Shown here: positions 56,636 to 64,000 of the stretch, piece after piece
Layout of the letters: the number at the start of each line of letters is the position of its first letter
How positions within the stretch are numbered: the first letter of the stretch is position 1
The notes under the pieces: model-generated
Database searches by the model: none
What the model was told of the DNA's origin: nothing
What the model saw: only the letters and a program-made list of their open reading frames with translations
DNA from: Leucobacter luti
Lineage (GTDB): Bacteria; Actinomycetota; Actinomycetes; Actinomycetales; Microbacteriaceae
DNA length: 64,000 bases
Reading direction: 5' to 3'
Assembly (NCBI RefSeq): GCF_004217175.1
Contig: NZ_SHKI01000005.1
Coordinates: forward strand, 62,001 to 126,000
Made by a program: the position numbers and the translations under genes

Positions 56636-57472
56636 CTACCCGACGGTGACGAAGTCGATGAGGTGCTCTACGCGACCAACGAGCTCCGGTTCGAGGTCCC
56701 GGAAGTTGCGCACGCGGCCGCGGATCCGCGACCACGCGTCGGCGATGTCGGCCGGCTCGTCACCGGGCCAGCCGAGCGCCAGGCAGATGCCCTTCTTCCA
56801 CTCAATGCTGCGCGGGATCACGGGCCACGCCTCCAGGCCCACGCGGCCCGGCTTGACCGCCTGCCAGATGTCGACAAACGGGTGGCCCACGATCAGCACG
56901 TGCGCGCCGTGCGGGCCGCGCGCGATCGCGTCGGCGATCCGCGACTCCTTGCTGCCCGGCACGAGGTGGTCGAGCAGCACGCCAGCGCGCCGCTCGGCGC
57001 CGGGGCCGAACTCGGCGAGCACGTCGGCGAGGTTGTCGGCGCCCTGGAGCAGCTCGACGACCACGCCCTCGACGCGCAGATCGTCGCCCCACACCTGCTC
57101 GACGAGCTCGGCGTCGTGCTTGCCCTCGACGAAGATGCGGCTCGGCATCGCCACACGCGCCCGCTGCGGGGCTGTGGCGAACGAGCCGGAGGCGGTGCGC
57201 TGCCGGCCGCTCGGCGCGCGCTTCGGCGCCACCAGGCGCACGGGCTCCCCGTCGATCAGGAAGCCGTCGCTGAGCGGGAAGGCGCGGACCTTGCCGCGGA
57301 AGTCCTCGAGCTGGATGAGGCCCTCGCGTGCGCCCACCACGGCACCGCACCACTCGGTCTCGCTGTGCTCCACGACGAGACCGCGCGCGAGCGGCACCTC
57401 CCGCCGCTCAACCGGGCCGCGCCGCGGCTTCATGCGGGCCAGCGGATCGCCGTCATACCGATCATCGAACAC
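56636..57472 (-). CDS. DUF3097 family protein (278 aa)
   Basis: Actinobacteria-specific protein with a TOPRIM-like half. RIFVEGKHDAELVEQVWGDDLRVEGVVVE, read as FVEGKHDAELVE and LRVEGVVVE, resembles the TOPRIM acid-lined site, and VLIVGHPFVDIWQAVKP gives the second acidic motif. The N-terminal part is a small beta domain (RGLVVEHSETEWCGAVVG). Function unknown, possibly nucleic-acid linked. The GTG start is six bases after minus-strand TAGGCT. Divergent from the MFS gene at 57556. Confidence 0.9.
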   Translation of the reverse strand: MFDDRYDGDPLARMKPRRGPVERREVPLARGLVVEHSETEWCGAVVGAREGLIQLEDFRGKVRAFPLSDGFLIDGEPVRLVAPKRAPSGRQRTASGSFATAPQRARVAMPSRIFVEGKHDAELVEQVWGDDLRVEGVVVELLQGADNLADVLAEFGPGAERRAGVLLDHLVPGSKESRIADAIARGPHGAHVLIVGHPFVDIWQAVKPGRVGLEAWPVIPRSIEWKKGICLALGWPGDEPADIADAWSRIRGRVRNFRDLEPELVGRVEHLIDFVTVG

Positions 57473-57478
57473 CCTCTG

Positions 57479-57484
57479 AGCCTA
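57479..57484 (-). promoter_or_regulatory. -10 TAGGCT, leaderless layout, DUF3097 gene
   Basis: Minus-strand TAGGCT, six bases (CAGAGG), then GTG at 57472. Confidence 0.6.
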
Positions 57485-57543
57485 TTGCACGAGCGGCCGC
57501 GCAACAGAGCGACGCGAGCGCGCTCGGCGAACCGCTCGGGTGG

Positions 57544-57549
57544 TACCGT
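57544..57549 (+). promoter_or_regulatory. -10 TACCGT, leaderless layout, MFS gene
   Basis: TACCGT, six bases (ACAGCG), then GTG at 57556. It faces away from the DUF3097 promoter in an 83-bp divergent region. Confidence 0.55.
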
Positions 57550-57555
57550 ACAGCG

Positions 57556-58878
57556 GTGCCCCACGATGACGACCACGTGCCCAGACGCCGCGCCAGATCC
57601 GTCTTCGTTGACATCACGCCCCTGCGCGAGAGCCCGGCGTTCGCGAAGCTGTGGACCGGCACCGCGGTCGCCCAGATCGGCGCGCAGGTGACCATCGTGG
57701 CGGTTGGCCTGCACGTGTACGCGCTCACCGAGTCGACCCTCGCCGTGTCGTTCGTGGCGCTCTGGGCGCTCGGCCCGATGATCCTCGCCGGCTTCGTGGG
57801 CGGCGCGCTCGCCGACACGTACGACCGGCGTCGCGTCGCCCTCGTGACCGCGATCGTCGCCTGGGTGAGCATCAGTGTCATGGCGACGATCGCGTTCCTC
57901 GACGTCTCGGTCACCTGGCCCTACTACGCGCTCGCCGCGGTCAACGCGGCCGCCGCGACGATCCTCGGCGCCACGCGCGGTGCGATCCTGCCGCGCCTGC
58001 TCAGCCCGCAACTGCTGCCGGCCGCGGCCGCGCTGAGCGGGATCACCATGGGGCTCGCGATCACCGTCGGGCCGGCCGTCGCCGGCGTGCTCGTCGCCAG
58101 CGTGGGGTTCCCGTGGACGTACCTGCTCGACGCGGTGCTCTTTACGGGGGCGTTCCTCGGGATCCTCAGCCTGCCCACGCTCACGCCCGACGGCCCGCGC
58201 CGCGCGCTCGGGCTCGACTCGGTGCTCGAGAGCCTCCGGTTCCTGCGGCACGCGCCAAACGTGCGCGCCACGTTCGTGTGGGACCTGATCGCCATGATCC
58301 TCGGCTCCCCGCGCGTGGTGTTCCCCGCGGCGGGCGCGCTGGTGCTCGGCGGCGGCCCCATCACCGTCGGCATCCTCACGGCCGCCTTCGCCGTGGGGGC
58401 GCTGCTCAGCGGACTCTTCTCCGGGCCGCTCGGCGCCGTGCGGCTGCAGGGCCGGGCCGTGACGCTCGCCGTCGCAGCGTTCGGCGCGTGCACCGCGCTG
58501 TTCGGCGTGGTGCTGCTCGGCACCGGACTCATCGTGGGTCCCGGAGCTCCGGGCGAGCCCGTGGTGCCCGCCATCGTGCTCGCGTGCATCGCGCTCGCGG
58601 GAACCGGCGCGGCCGACAACGTCAGCGCGGTGTTCCGCACCACGATCCTGCAAACCGCCGCGCCCGACGACGTCCGCGGTCGTATGCAGGGGCTGTTCTA
58701 CGTGGTGGTCGCCGGCGGCCCGCGAATCGGTGACCTCGTCGCCGGCGGGCTCGCCACGCTGATCGCGCTCTGGGCCCCGCCGCTCATCGGAGGGATCCTG
58801 ATCCTCGGCATCATGCTGGTGCTCGTTCGCACCGCGCGCGGCTTCATGCGCTACGACGCCCACGCGCCTACCCCGTAG
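57556..58878 (+). CDS. MFS exporter, MFS_3/EntS-like (440 aa)
   Basis: About twelve predicted membrane spans. The loop 2-3 motif is GGALADTYDRRRVAL, with a second at GRMQGLFYVVVAGGPRIGDLVAGG near residue 370, as in enterobactin-exporter-like and macrolide-efflux-like MFS proteins (TPLRESPAFAKLWTGTAVAQIG is the typical start). Efflux of a siderophore or drug is possible; no siderophore genes are nearby. Start set at GTG 57556, leaderless layout; the upstream open frame overlaps DUF3097 antisense. Confidence 0.88.
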   Translation: MPHDDDHVPRRRARSVFVDITPLRESPAFAKLWTGTAVAQIGAQVTIVAVGLHVYALTESTLAVSFVALWALGPMILAGFVGGALADTYDRRRVALVTAIVAWVSISVMATIAFLDVSVTWPYYALAAVNAAAATILGATRGAILPRLLSPQLLPAAAALSGITMGLAITVGPAVAGVLVASVGFPWTYLLDAVLFTGAFLGILSLPTLTPDGPRRALGLDSVLESLRFLRHAPNVRATFVWDLIAMILGSPRVVFPAAGALVLGGGPITVGILTAAFAVGALLSGLFSGPLGAVRLQGRAVTLAVAAFGACTALFGVVLLGTGLIVGPGAPGEPVVPAIVLACIALAGTGAADNVSAVFRTTILQTAAPDDVRGRMQGLFYVVVAGGPRIGDLVAGGLATLIALWAPPLIGGILILGIMLVLVRTARGFMRYDAHAPTP

Positions 58879-58929
58879 CCCGAGCCGTCCGCCACGGCGC
58901 GACCGAGTGCCGCGGTGGACGGCCGCTGC

Positions 58930-58935
58930 TACGGT
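58930..58935 (+). promoter_or_regulatory. -10 TACGGT, leaderless layout, crotonase gene
   Basis: TACGGT, six bases (GCTGAT), then ATG at 58942. Confidence 0.58.
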
Positions 58936-58941
58936 GCTGAT

Positions 58942-60081
58942 ATGAGCACCGCAGCCCCAGCGACCCCCGCCGTCCCCACCGAGCCGCTGGTGCTCGTGCG
59001 CCGCGACGGCGCGATCACCCACGTGACGCTCAACCGACCGCGCGCCATCAACGCGCTCTCGGAGGAGATGTTCGGGATCCTCGCCCGCGCCCTCGGGGCT
59101 GCGCGCACGGCCGCCCGCGAGGCGGACGCCCCCACCGCGATCCTGCTCGACGGGGCGGGGGAGCGCGGCTTCTGCGGCGGCGGCGACATCAAAGAGCTCT
59201 CCGGGGTCGGATCGGTGCGCATCCTCGCGCTCGAGTACGCCGTCGACCACTGGATCGCCACGTCCCCGGTGCCGGTGGTGGCGATCATGGACGGGATCGC
59301 GATGGGCGGCGGGATCGGACTGGGCGGGCACGCCGCCCACCGGATTGTCACGGAGCGCAGCCGGCTCGCAATGCCGGAGGTGCGGATCGGGATCGCCCCA
59401 GACGTGGGCGGGCACCTGCTGCTCTCCCGTGCGCCGGGGCGACTCGGCGAGTTCCTCGCAGTGACCGCGGGCGAGTTCGGCGCGGCCGACGCACTCGCGC
59501 TCGGCTTCGCAGACCACTTCGTCCCCAGCGCGCGGCTCGGCGACCTGCGCGCGGCGCTCGCCGCAGGGGAAGAGCCCGGGCTCGCGTGCGCGCGGTTCGC
59601 GGAGCCGGCGCCGCGGCCCGCCGCCGGCTCCGTCATCGACGCGGCGACCTGGTGGGACCCGATCGCCGCAGCGGCGCTCGGAACCGAGCACCCCGCCGCC
59701 TCGGCCGATCCGGCCGGCGCGGCGACTCGGCTGAGCGCGGCGCTCGCGGCGAGCGATCACCCGGAGGCCGCGGCCACCGCAGAACTCGTGGCGGGCATGT
59801 GCCCCACCTCGGTCGCCGTGACTCTCGCCCAGCTCGACCGCACCTGCCGCGAGCGCCTGGATCTCGCCGCGGTGCTCGCAGACGACCTCCGCGTGCTCGG
59901 GCGGCTCGCGCCGCGGCCGGACTTCGCTGAGGGGGTGCGCGCCCAGGTGATCGACAAGGACCGCACCCCCGCGTGGTCGCCCGCGACGATCGCGGATCTC
60001 GACCCCGCGGTGCTCGCCGCGATCGTCGATCCGCGCCTCGCGCCCGGCGAGGCCGCGCTCGACCTCACCCCGGCGGTCTAG
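58942..60081 (+). CDS. 3-hydroxyisobutyryl-CoA hydrolase-like crotonase
   Basis: 379-residue crotonase-fold protein, longer than enoyl-CoA hydratases by the C-terminal extension typical of HIBCH (CPTSVAVTLAQLDR, FAEGVRAQVIDKDRTPAWSPATI). Motifs: ERGFCGGGDIKEL, DGIAMGGGIGLGGHAAHRIVTE, and MPEVRIGIAPDVGGHLLLSR. The PEVRIG.APDVG pattern matches HIBCH rather than hydratase. Function in valine breakdown is likely. Convergent with the YbaK gene. Confidence 0.9.
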   Translation: MSTAAPATPAVPTEPLVLVRRDGAITHVTLNRPRAINALSEEMFGILARALGAARTAAREADAPTAILLDGAGERGFCGGGDIKELSGVGSVRILALEYAVDHWIATSPVPVVAIMDGIAMGGGIGLGGHAAHRIVTERSRLAMPEVRIGIAPDVGGHLLLSRAPGRLGEFLAVTAGEFGAADALALGFADHFVPSARLGDLRAALAAGEEPGLACARFAEPAPRPAAGSVIDAATWWDPIAAAALGTEHPAASADPAGAATRLSAALAASDHPEAAATAELVAGMCPTSVAVTLAQLDRTCRERLDLAAVLADDLRVLGRLAPRPDFAEGVRAQVIDKDRTPAWSPATIADLDPAVLAAIVDPRLAPGEAALDLTPAV

Positions 60082-60131
60082 CGCCGGCGGGGAGCGCAGC
60101 CAGGGGTGCGGCGGCCTCGACGCGCGGCCCG

Positions 60132-60629
60132 CTACGGCGCCGTCGTCTCGTCCTGCCACCCGAGCGTCACGTCTACCCAGCCCGCCGCGCCCGAGAGCTC
60201 GGCGAGGCGGCCGACCGGGATCTCGACGGCGCTCGTCGCCGTGCCCGCAGCCGGAAACACCGTCGCGAAGCGCCGCAGCGACGCGTCGAGGAACACCCGC
60301 GCGGTCTCCGCCGGCGCGAACGGGCACACCCCGCCGATCGGGTACCCGGTGAGCGCCAGCACGTCGTCGCCCTGGAGCATGCGCGGCTTCGCGCCGAACT
60401 CGCGCTTGTAGCGCCCGCCGTTGACGCGCGCGTCGCCCGCCGCGACCACCAGCACGGCGCGGCTCGGATCCTGCGGGTCGTAGAACCCGAGGGTCTTTGC
60501 GATCCGGGCCGGTTCGGTGCCGACCTTGGCGGCGGCGAGCTCGACGGTCGCGCTCGACTCGGCGAACTCGAGGATGTCCCCGGTCCACCCCAGCGTGGTC
60601 AGGTGATCGCGCACTCGCTGCGTGTTCAT
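60132..60629 (-). CDS. YbaK/ProX family aminoacyl-tRNA deacylase-like protein
   Basis: 165-residue editing-domain protein hydrolysing mischarged tRNA, probably Cys- or Ala-tRNA(Pro) type. Signature LAAAKVGTEPARIAKTLGFYD contains the conserved Lys; VVAAGDARVN, LTGYPIGGVCPFA and the VFLDASLRRF strand are also family features. Start ATG with AAAGGA upstream. Single gene. Confidence 0.9.
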   Translation of the reverse strand: MNTQRVRDHLTTLGWTGDILEFAESSATVELAAAKVGTEPARIAKTLGFYDPQDPSRAVLVVAAGDARVNGGRYKREFGAKPRMLQGDDVLALTGYPIGGVCPFAPAETARVFLDASLRRFATVFPAAGTATSAVEIPVGRLAELSGAAGWVDVTLGWQDETTAP

Positions 60630-60677
60630 GTGTGTCCTTTGGCGTCAGATGAGGTGTGGGTGGGCGCGACCGCGCGG

Positions 60678-61034
60678 CTAGTGCGGGTCGCCGATGCAGA
60701 ACTCGTTGCCGTCGGGGTCACCGAAGGTGTCCCACGAGAAGCCCGCCTCGCCGCGGCGCCCAAGGTGCGTCGCCCCGGCCGCCACCCACTCGGCCACCAT
60801 CGCGTCGCGATCGACATCTGGTGTGCGGTCGAGGTCGAGGTGCACCCGGTTCTTGCCGGGAGTCGGCGACTCGACCAGCTGGAACCCGAGCGCGAGCGGC
60901 ACCTCCGGGGCCTGGACGATGCAGAACCAGCCGTCGGCGTCGTGCACGATCTCGCCGCCGAGGCGCTCCGCCCACCAGGCCGCGAGCGCGCGCGCATCGC
61001 CAGTATCGATCGTGATCATGCCGAGTCGAATCAT
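60678..61034 (-). CDS. VOC family protein, glyoxalase-like (118 aa)
   Basis: Single VOC domain: MITIDTGDARALAAWWAERLGG, VHLDLD with a likely metal ligand His, and the C-terminal DTFGDPDGNEFCIGDP typical of this group. Third VOC-type protein in the window. Substrate unknown. ATG after AAGGAG. Lies 48 bp from the YbaK gene on the same strand and may be co-transcribed with it. Confidence 0.88.
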   Translation of the reverse strand: MIRLGMITIDTGDARALAAWWAERLGGEIVHDADGWFCIVQAPEVPLALGFQLVESPTPGKNRVHLDLDRTPDVDRDAMVAEWVAAGATHLGRRGEAGFSWDTFGDPDGNEFCIGDPH

Positions 61035-61132
61035 GCGGTGAGCTCCTTCGGTCGCGGGTGCGTCCCGTCCACGCTACCCGACGGGCCCCGCGCCCCGTGC
61101 CGCTCGCGCCCGTGGCAGCCCGGTCCGGGCGC

Positions 61133-61138
61133 TACGCT
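61133..61138 (+). promoter_or_regulatory. -10 TACGCT, leaderless layout, methyltransferase gene
   Basis: TACGCT, six bases (TGACGG), then ATG at 61145. Confidence 0.58.
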
Positions 61139-61144
61139 TGACGG

Positions 61145-61993
61145 ATGCTAGAGCGCTGGGAACCGGCCGGCCCCGACGTGGTGTACGCGGGCGACAATTT
61201 GCCGATCCTGCGCAGCCTGCCGGGGAGCGCGTTTGCTGTGGTGTACCTCGATCCGCCGTTCAACACCGGGCGCGCGCGCCAGGCGGAGCGGGTGCGGGGG
61301 GTGCGGTCGGAGGGCGGCCGCCTGGGATTCCGCGGGCAGGGGTACGACGTCACCCGCGAGATGACGCTCGCCTACGACGACCGCTTTCGCGACTACTGGG
61401 ACTTCTTAGAGCCGCGGCTTGAGGAGGCCTGGCGTGTGCTCTCGCCCGACGGCCTGCTCTACCTGCACCTCGACTACCGCGAGGTGCACTACGCGAAGGT
61501 GCTGCTGGACGCGCTGTTCGGTCCAGAGTGCTTCATCAACGAGATCATCTGGGCGTACGACTACGGCGCCCGCACCAAGCGGCGCTGGCCCGCCAAACAC
61601 GACAATATTCTCGTGTACGCGAAGCTGCCGGATCACTACTACTTCGATGCCGAGGCCGTGGACCGCGAGCCGTACATGGCGCCCGGCCTGGTCACACCGG
61701 AGCGGGCGGCGCGCGGCAAACTCCCCACCGACACCTGGTGGCACACGATCGTGTCGCCCACCGGTCAGGAGCGCACCGGCTACCCCACGCAGAAGCCCGT
61801 GGGCATCATGCGGCGCATCGTGCAGGCATCGTCGCGCCCGGGGGACTGGGTGCTCGACGCGTTCGCGGGGAGCGGGACGACGGGGGCCGCGGCGGCGGAG
61901 CTCGATCGCCGCTTCGTGCTCATCGACGACAACCCCGAGGCGATCGACGTGATGCGTGCGCGCTTCGCGGACCGGGAGGTGAAGTTCGCATGA
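61145..61993 (+). CDS. Solitary DNA methyltransferase, beta-class order
   Basis: 282-residue site-specific adenine- or cytosine-N4 methyltransferase. The catalytic motif IV DPPFNTG lies near residue 38, and the SAM motif I FAGSGTTG near residue 240, which gives the catalytic-first (beta) order; SPTGQERTGYPTQKPVGIM matches the TQKP motif. No restriction endonuclease or specificity subunit is near, so it is solitary and likely epigenetic or a relic. Its stop overlaps the start of the MocR gene by 4 bp. Leaderless layout. Confidence 0.9.
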   Translation: MLERWEPAGPDVVYAGDNLPILRSLPGSAFAVVYLDPPFNTGRARQAERVRGVRSEGGRLGFRGQGYDVTREMTLAYDDRFRDYWDFLEPRLEEAWRVLSPDGLLYLHLDYREVHYAKVLLDALFGPECFINEIIWAYDYGARTKRRWPAKHDNILVYAKLPDHYYFDAEAVDREPYMAPGLVTPERAARGKLPTDTWWHTIVSPTGQERTGYPTQKPVGIMRRIVQASSRPGDWVLDAFAGSGTTGAAAAELDRRFVLIDDNPEAIDVMRARFADREVKFA

Positions 61994-63663
61994 GCGAGGT
62001 CGGCGTCGCGGCCGGGGGGTTCCCCGTGCAGCTCGACCGGGCGGCCGAGGCGTCGCTGCCCGTGCAGCTGGCCGCTGCCCTGCGCGAGGCGATCGACGCG
62101 GCAACGCTCCGGCCAGGCGAACAGGTGCCCGCGACTCGTGAGCTGGCCCGCCGGCTCGGCGTGGCCCGCGGCGTGGTGGTGGTCGCCTACGAGCAGCTCA
62201 TCGCCGAGGGCTATCTCGCGGCGAGCCACGGCCGCGGCACGCGAGTAAACCCTGCCCTCGAGCTGACGGAACCCGGCGCGGGGCAGTCGCATGCCGGGGT
62301 CGCGGGGGCTGGGCCGACCGCGGGAGCCGGAGGCGCCGCGGGGGGCTTGGAGGCCGCGAGCGCCGCGGGATCCCGTGGTGTCCCACGACCCGAGGCGCCG
62401 ACACCCGGGACCGGGGACCCCGCCCCCGAGCGGGCCGCCGTGCCGGATCCGCTCGCGCCGGGGCAGCCGATCACCGACTCCGTCGTCGGCCCGGCCTGGC
62501 GCAGCGCCTGGCGCGAGGCTGCGGCGCGCGTGGACGTGGCCCCGCCAGCGCTCGGTGATCCGGCGCTGCGCCGCGAGCTCGCCGAGCACCTGCGCCGCAT
62601 GCGCGGCACCGCGCGCGCCGCGAGCGACGTGCTGGTGACCGCCGGTACGCGCGACGGGCTCGGGCTGCTCCTCACCGCGCTCGGCGGCACGCGGGGACGT
62701 GAACTGGTGGTCGGGGTGGAGGATCCCGGCCTGCCCTCGCTGCGCGGCGCCGCCCAGCGCTTCGGGGCGCGCATCGTGGCGCTCCCGACCGACGCGGAGG
62801 GGCTCGACACGCGGCGCCTCCCCGAGGGGCTCCTCGACGCAGTGATCGTCACGCCGAGCCACCAGTATCCGCTCGGCGGTTCGCTGCCGCTGCCGCGCCG
62901 CCGCGAGCTGCTCGCCTGGGCGCGGCGTACGGGGGTGGTGGTGGTGGAGGACGACTTCGACTCGGAGCTGCGCTACACGGGAAGCGCGCTCCCCACGCTC
63001 GCCGCGCTCGACGATCCAGAGCGCGGCTCGGTGGTGCTGCTCGGGACGTTCTCGCGCACCATCGCGCCGGGGCTCGCCGCTGGCTACCTGCTCGCGCCCG
63101 CCGGGCTGCGGGCGCGGCTCGAACCGCTGCGGCGCGAGCTCGGCGGCCCCGTCTCCGGCGTGGTGCAGGCCGCGCTCGCGAGATACCTTGCGAGCGGGGA
63201 GCTGCGGCGCCACACCGCCCGAATGCTGCGGCGCTACGCGGCGCGGCGCGACGCGGTGTCGGACCGGCTGGCCGGCGCGGCCGGGGTCCGGGTGCGCCCG
63301 ATGGACGGCGGACTCCACGCCGTGATCGAGTTCCAGGGGGCCGGTGCGGCGGGTGCCGATGCGGGGACCGTCGGTGCTGGCGCGGGTTCGCGGTCCGGTG
63401 CCGCTGGTTCCGGTGCGAGCGCCGGTCCCGGTCCTGTCCGCGGCCACGGCGCCGGTCCGGGCCGCGACGCCGCGGCCCGCGAGAGCGCGGTGCTCGCGGT
63501 GGCGCGCGCCGAGGGGCTCGGCGTGCAGGGGCTCGCGAGCTACTGGCAGCGCCCAGACCGCGAACCCGGGATGGCCGGACTCGTGCTCGGCATGGGCGGC
63601 CCGGACGACGCCGAGTTTGAGCACGCGCTCGTGCGGCTCCGCGCGATCCTCGACACTCACTAG
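61990..63663 (+). CDS. MocR/PdxR-type GntR regulator lacking the PLP lysine
   Basis: 557 residues. A GntR winged helix (about 12-80, PGEQVPATRELARRLGVARGVVVVAYEQL) is joined by an Ala/Gly/Pro-rich linker (about 85-150) to an aminotransferase class I-like domain (about 155-557). The lysine that should bind pyridoxal phosphate in GTFSK is replaced: the sequence reads GTFSRTIAPGL with Arg356. Other PLP-site residues (EDDFDSELRY, TPSHQYPLGG) remain. A Gly/Ala-rich insert sits near residue 450-490. The ATG overlaps the methyltransferase stop (ATGA). Confidence 0.88.
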   Translation: MSEVGVAAGGFPVQLDRAAEASLPVQLAAALREAIDAATLRPGEQVPATRELARRLGVARGVVVVAYEQLIAEGYLAASHGRGTRVNPALELTEPGAGQSHAGVAGAGPTAGAGGAAGGLEAASAAGSRGVPRPEAPTPGTGDPAPERAAVPDPLAPGQPITDSVVGPAWRSAWREAAARVDVAPPALGDPALRRELAEHLRRMRGTARAASDVLVTAGTRDGLGLLLTALGGTRGRELVVGVEDPGLPSLRGAAQRFGARIVALPTDAEGLDTRRLPEGLLDAVIVTPSHQYPLGGSLPLPRRRELLAWARRTGVVVVEDDFDSELRYTGSALPTLAALDDPERGSVVLLGTFSRTIAPGLAAGYLLAPAGLRARLEPLRRELGGPVSGVVQAALARYLASGELRRHTARMLRRYAARRDAVSDRLAGAAGVRVRPMDGGLHAVIEFQGAGAAGADAGTVGAGAGSRSGAAGSGASAGPGPVRGHGAGPGRDAAARESAVLAVARAEGLGVQGLASYWQRPDREPGMAGLVLGMGGPDDAEFEHALVRLRAILDTH

Positions 63664-63749
63664 CCCGGGGCTGGTGCCCGCGGCCGCGGGTCGCGCGGGG
63701 GCGGTGCGCCACGATCTCCTGGACTTTGAAGGAGTCCCGCTGTTACGAT

Positions 63750-63806
63750 TGCCGAAGCGTTTCGGCAGCGTAGTGCTTGTGAAGCAATGAGGCTCCAAAA
63801 CGTTTC
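63750..63806. promoter_or_regulatory. Tandem CGTTTC operators upstream of the last gene
   Basis: TGCCGAA-GCGT-TTCGGCA (63750-63767) is a perfect stem and contains GAAGCGTTTC. AAAACGTTTC recurs at 63797-63806, 43 bases on. Both resemble LacI- or GntR-type operators. TACGAT (63744-63749) just before the first could be the -10, so binding would block transcription of the gene at 63853. Confidence 0.45.
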
Positions 63807-63852
63807 ATCATTCGGGGCGCGGTGTGCCGCGCCACTATGGAACGAGGACAAC

Positions 63853-64000
63853 ATGAGTGAAGTATCGGCGGGATCGTTCGACGAGACGATGTGGAATGGA
63901 CTGCTGCACGGCGGCCTCGGCGGCACGTTTATGGGTGTGCCGAAGGTTGAGCTCACGCGCGAGGCGATCGCGGCAGCCGGGGCAAAAGCGGTCGTGTACG
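63853..64000 (+). CDS. N-terminus of an unassigned protein, possibly ureohydrolase family
   Basis: 49 codons are visible to the window end (MSEVSAGSFDETMWNGLLHGG, then TFMGVPKVELTREAIAAAG and KAVVY). GAGGA lies four bases before the ATG region and the frame is open. TFMGVP followed by an Ala-rich helix and AVVY resembles the start of agmatinase-like ureohydrolases (TFM..P then a GAPFD-type strand), but the diagnostic metal motifs are beyond the window, so this is only a suggestion. Its upstream region is the operator pair above. Confidence 0.5.
   Translation, partial: MSEVSAGSFDETMWNGLLHGGLGGTFMGVPKVELTREAIAAAGAKAVVY

Noticed and set aside
57430..60588. 1052-codon open frame on the minus strand
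   Set aside because: Arg/Gly-rich random composition, fully antisense to the well-supported MFS and HIBCH genes; a product of high GC content.

Overview
This window looks like chromosomal core DNA from a high-GC Gram-positive actinobacterium, most likely of the family Microbacteriaceae (Leucobacter-like; this is inference). The evidence is very GC-rich coding DNA with many GTG starts, a WhiB1-type Fe-S protein, a SigR/RsrA-type redox sigma/anti-sigma pair, a 7Fe ferredoxin next to dapC, the succinylase branch of lysine/diaminopimelate synthesis (dapC, dapD, dapE), a DUF3117 and a DUF3097 protein, and sortase-E-like LAxTG surface proteins. I saw no rRNA, tRNA, CRISPR array, insertion sequence or prophage.

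Layout, 0-15.5 kb: the 3' part of pheT; two divergent VOC-fold proteins; a GntR-regulated methylcitrate (propionate) operon GntR-prpD-prpB-prpC; an enoyl-CoA hydratase; the arginine genes argC-argJ-argB, running into an A24 prepilin-peptidase-like gene where argD would often be; fdxA-dapC; and citrate synthase gltA. 15.6-26 kb: an ABC exporter pair, a large LAxTG-anchored lamin-tail protein, divergent dapD/dapE, DUF3117, a secreted LAxTG-anchored phosphodiesterase-like protein and an O-methyltransferase. 26-36 kb: tatB and a PAS-GGDEF-EAL protein with a degenerate GGDEF site; the overlapping operon MgtE-N/CBS protein - DUF1003 - Mrp; a beta-propeller lipoprotein; and small stress, cupin and membrane proteins separated by a repeated intergenic element.

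36-44 kb: an M20 amidohydrolase and an MFS transporter diverge from an Lrp/AsnC regulator, a likely self-contained uptake or catabolic module; then hrpA. 44-52.5 kb: aldo/keto reductase-mdh, argG (long, E. coli-like form), whiB1-like gene, bcp, aroA-rsgA and sigR-rsrA. 52.5-64 kb: an orphan peptide-binding protein, an alpha/beta hydrolase, an HExxH protein coupled to an arginase-family protein, DUF3097, an MFS exporter, a 3-hydroxyisobutyryl-CoA hydrolase-like protein, YbaK, VOC, a solitary DNA methyltransferase coupled to a MocR-type regulator that lacks the PLP lysine, and the start of one more gene.

Two window-wide signals stand out. At least fourteen genes have a TAnnnT hexamer 6-7 bases before the ATG/GTG, which is the layout of leaderless transcripts. 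Convergent gene pairs are often separated by very long perfect GC hairpins. I found no clearly new multi-gene system. The most unusual items are the MocR protein with Arg in place of the PLP lysine, the dispersed intergenic repeat near 33.6 and 35.8 kb, and the prepilin-peptidase gene translationally overlapping argB.
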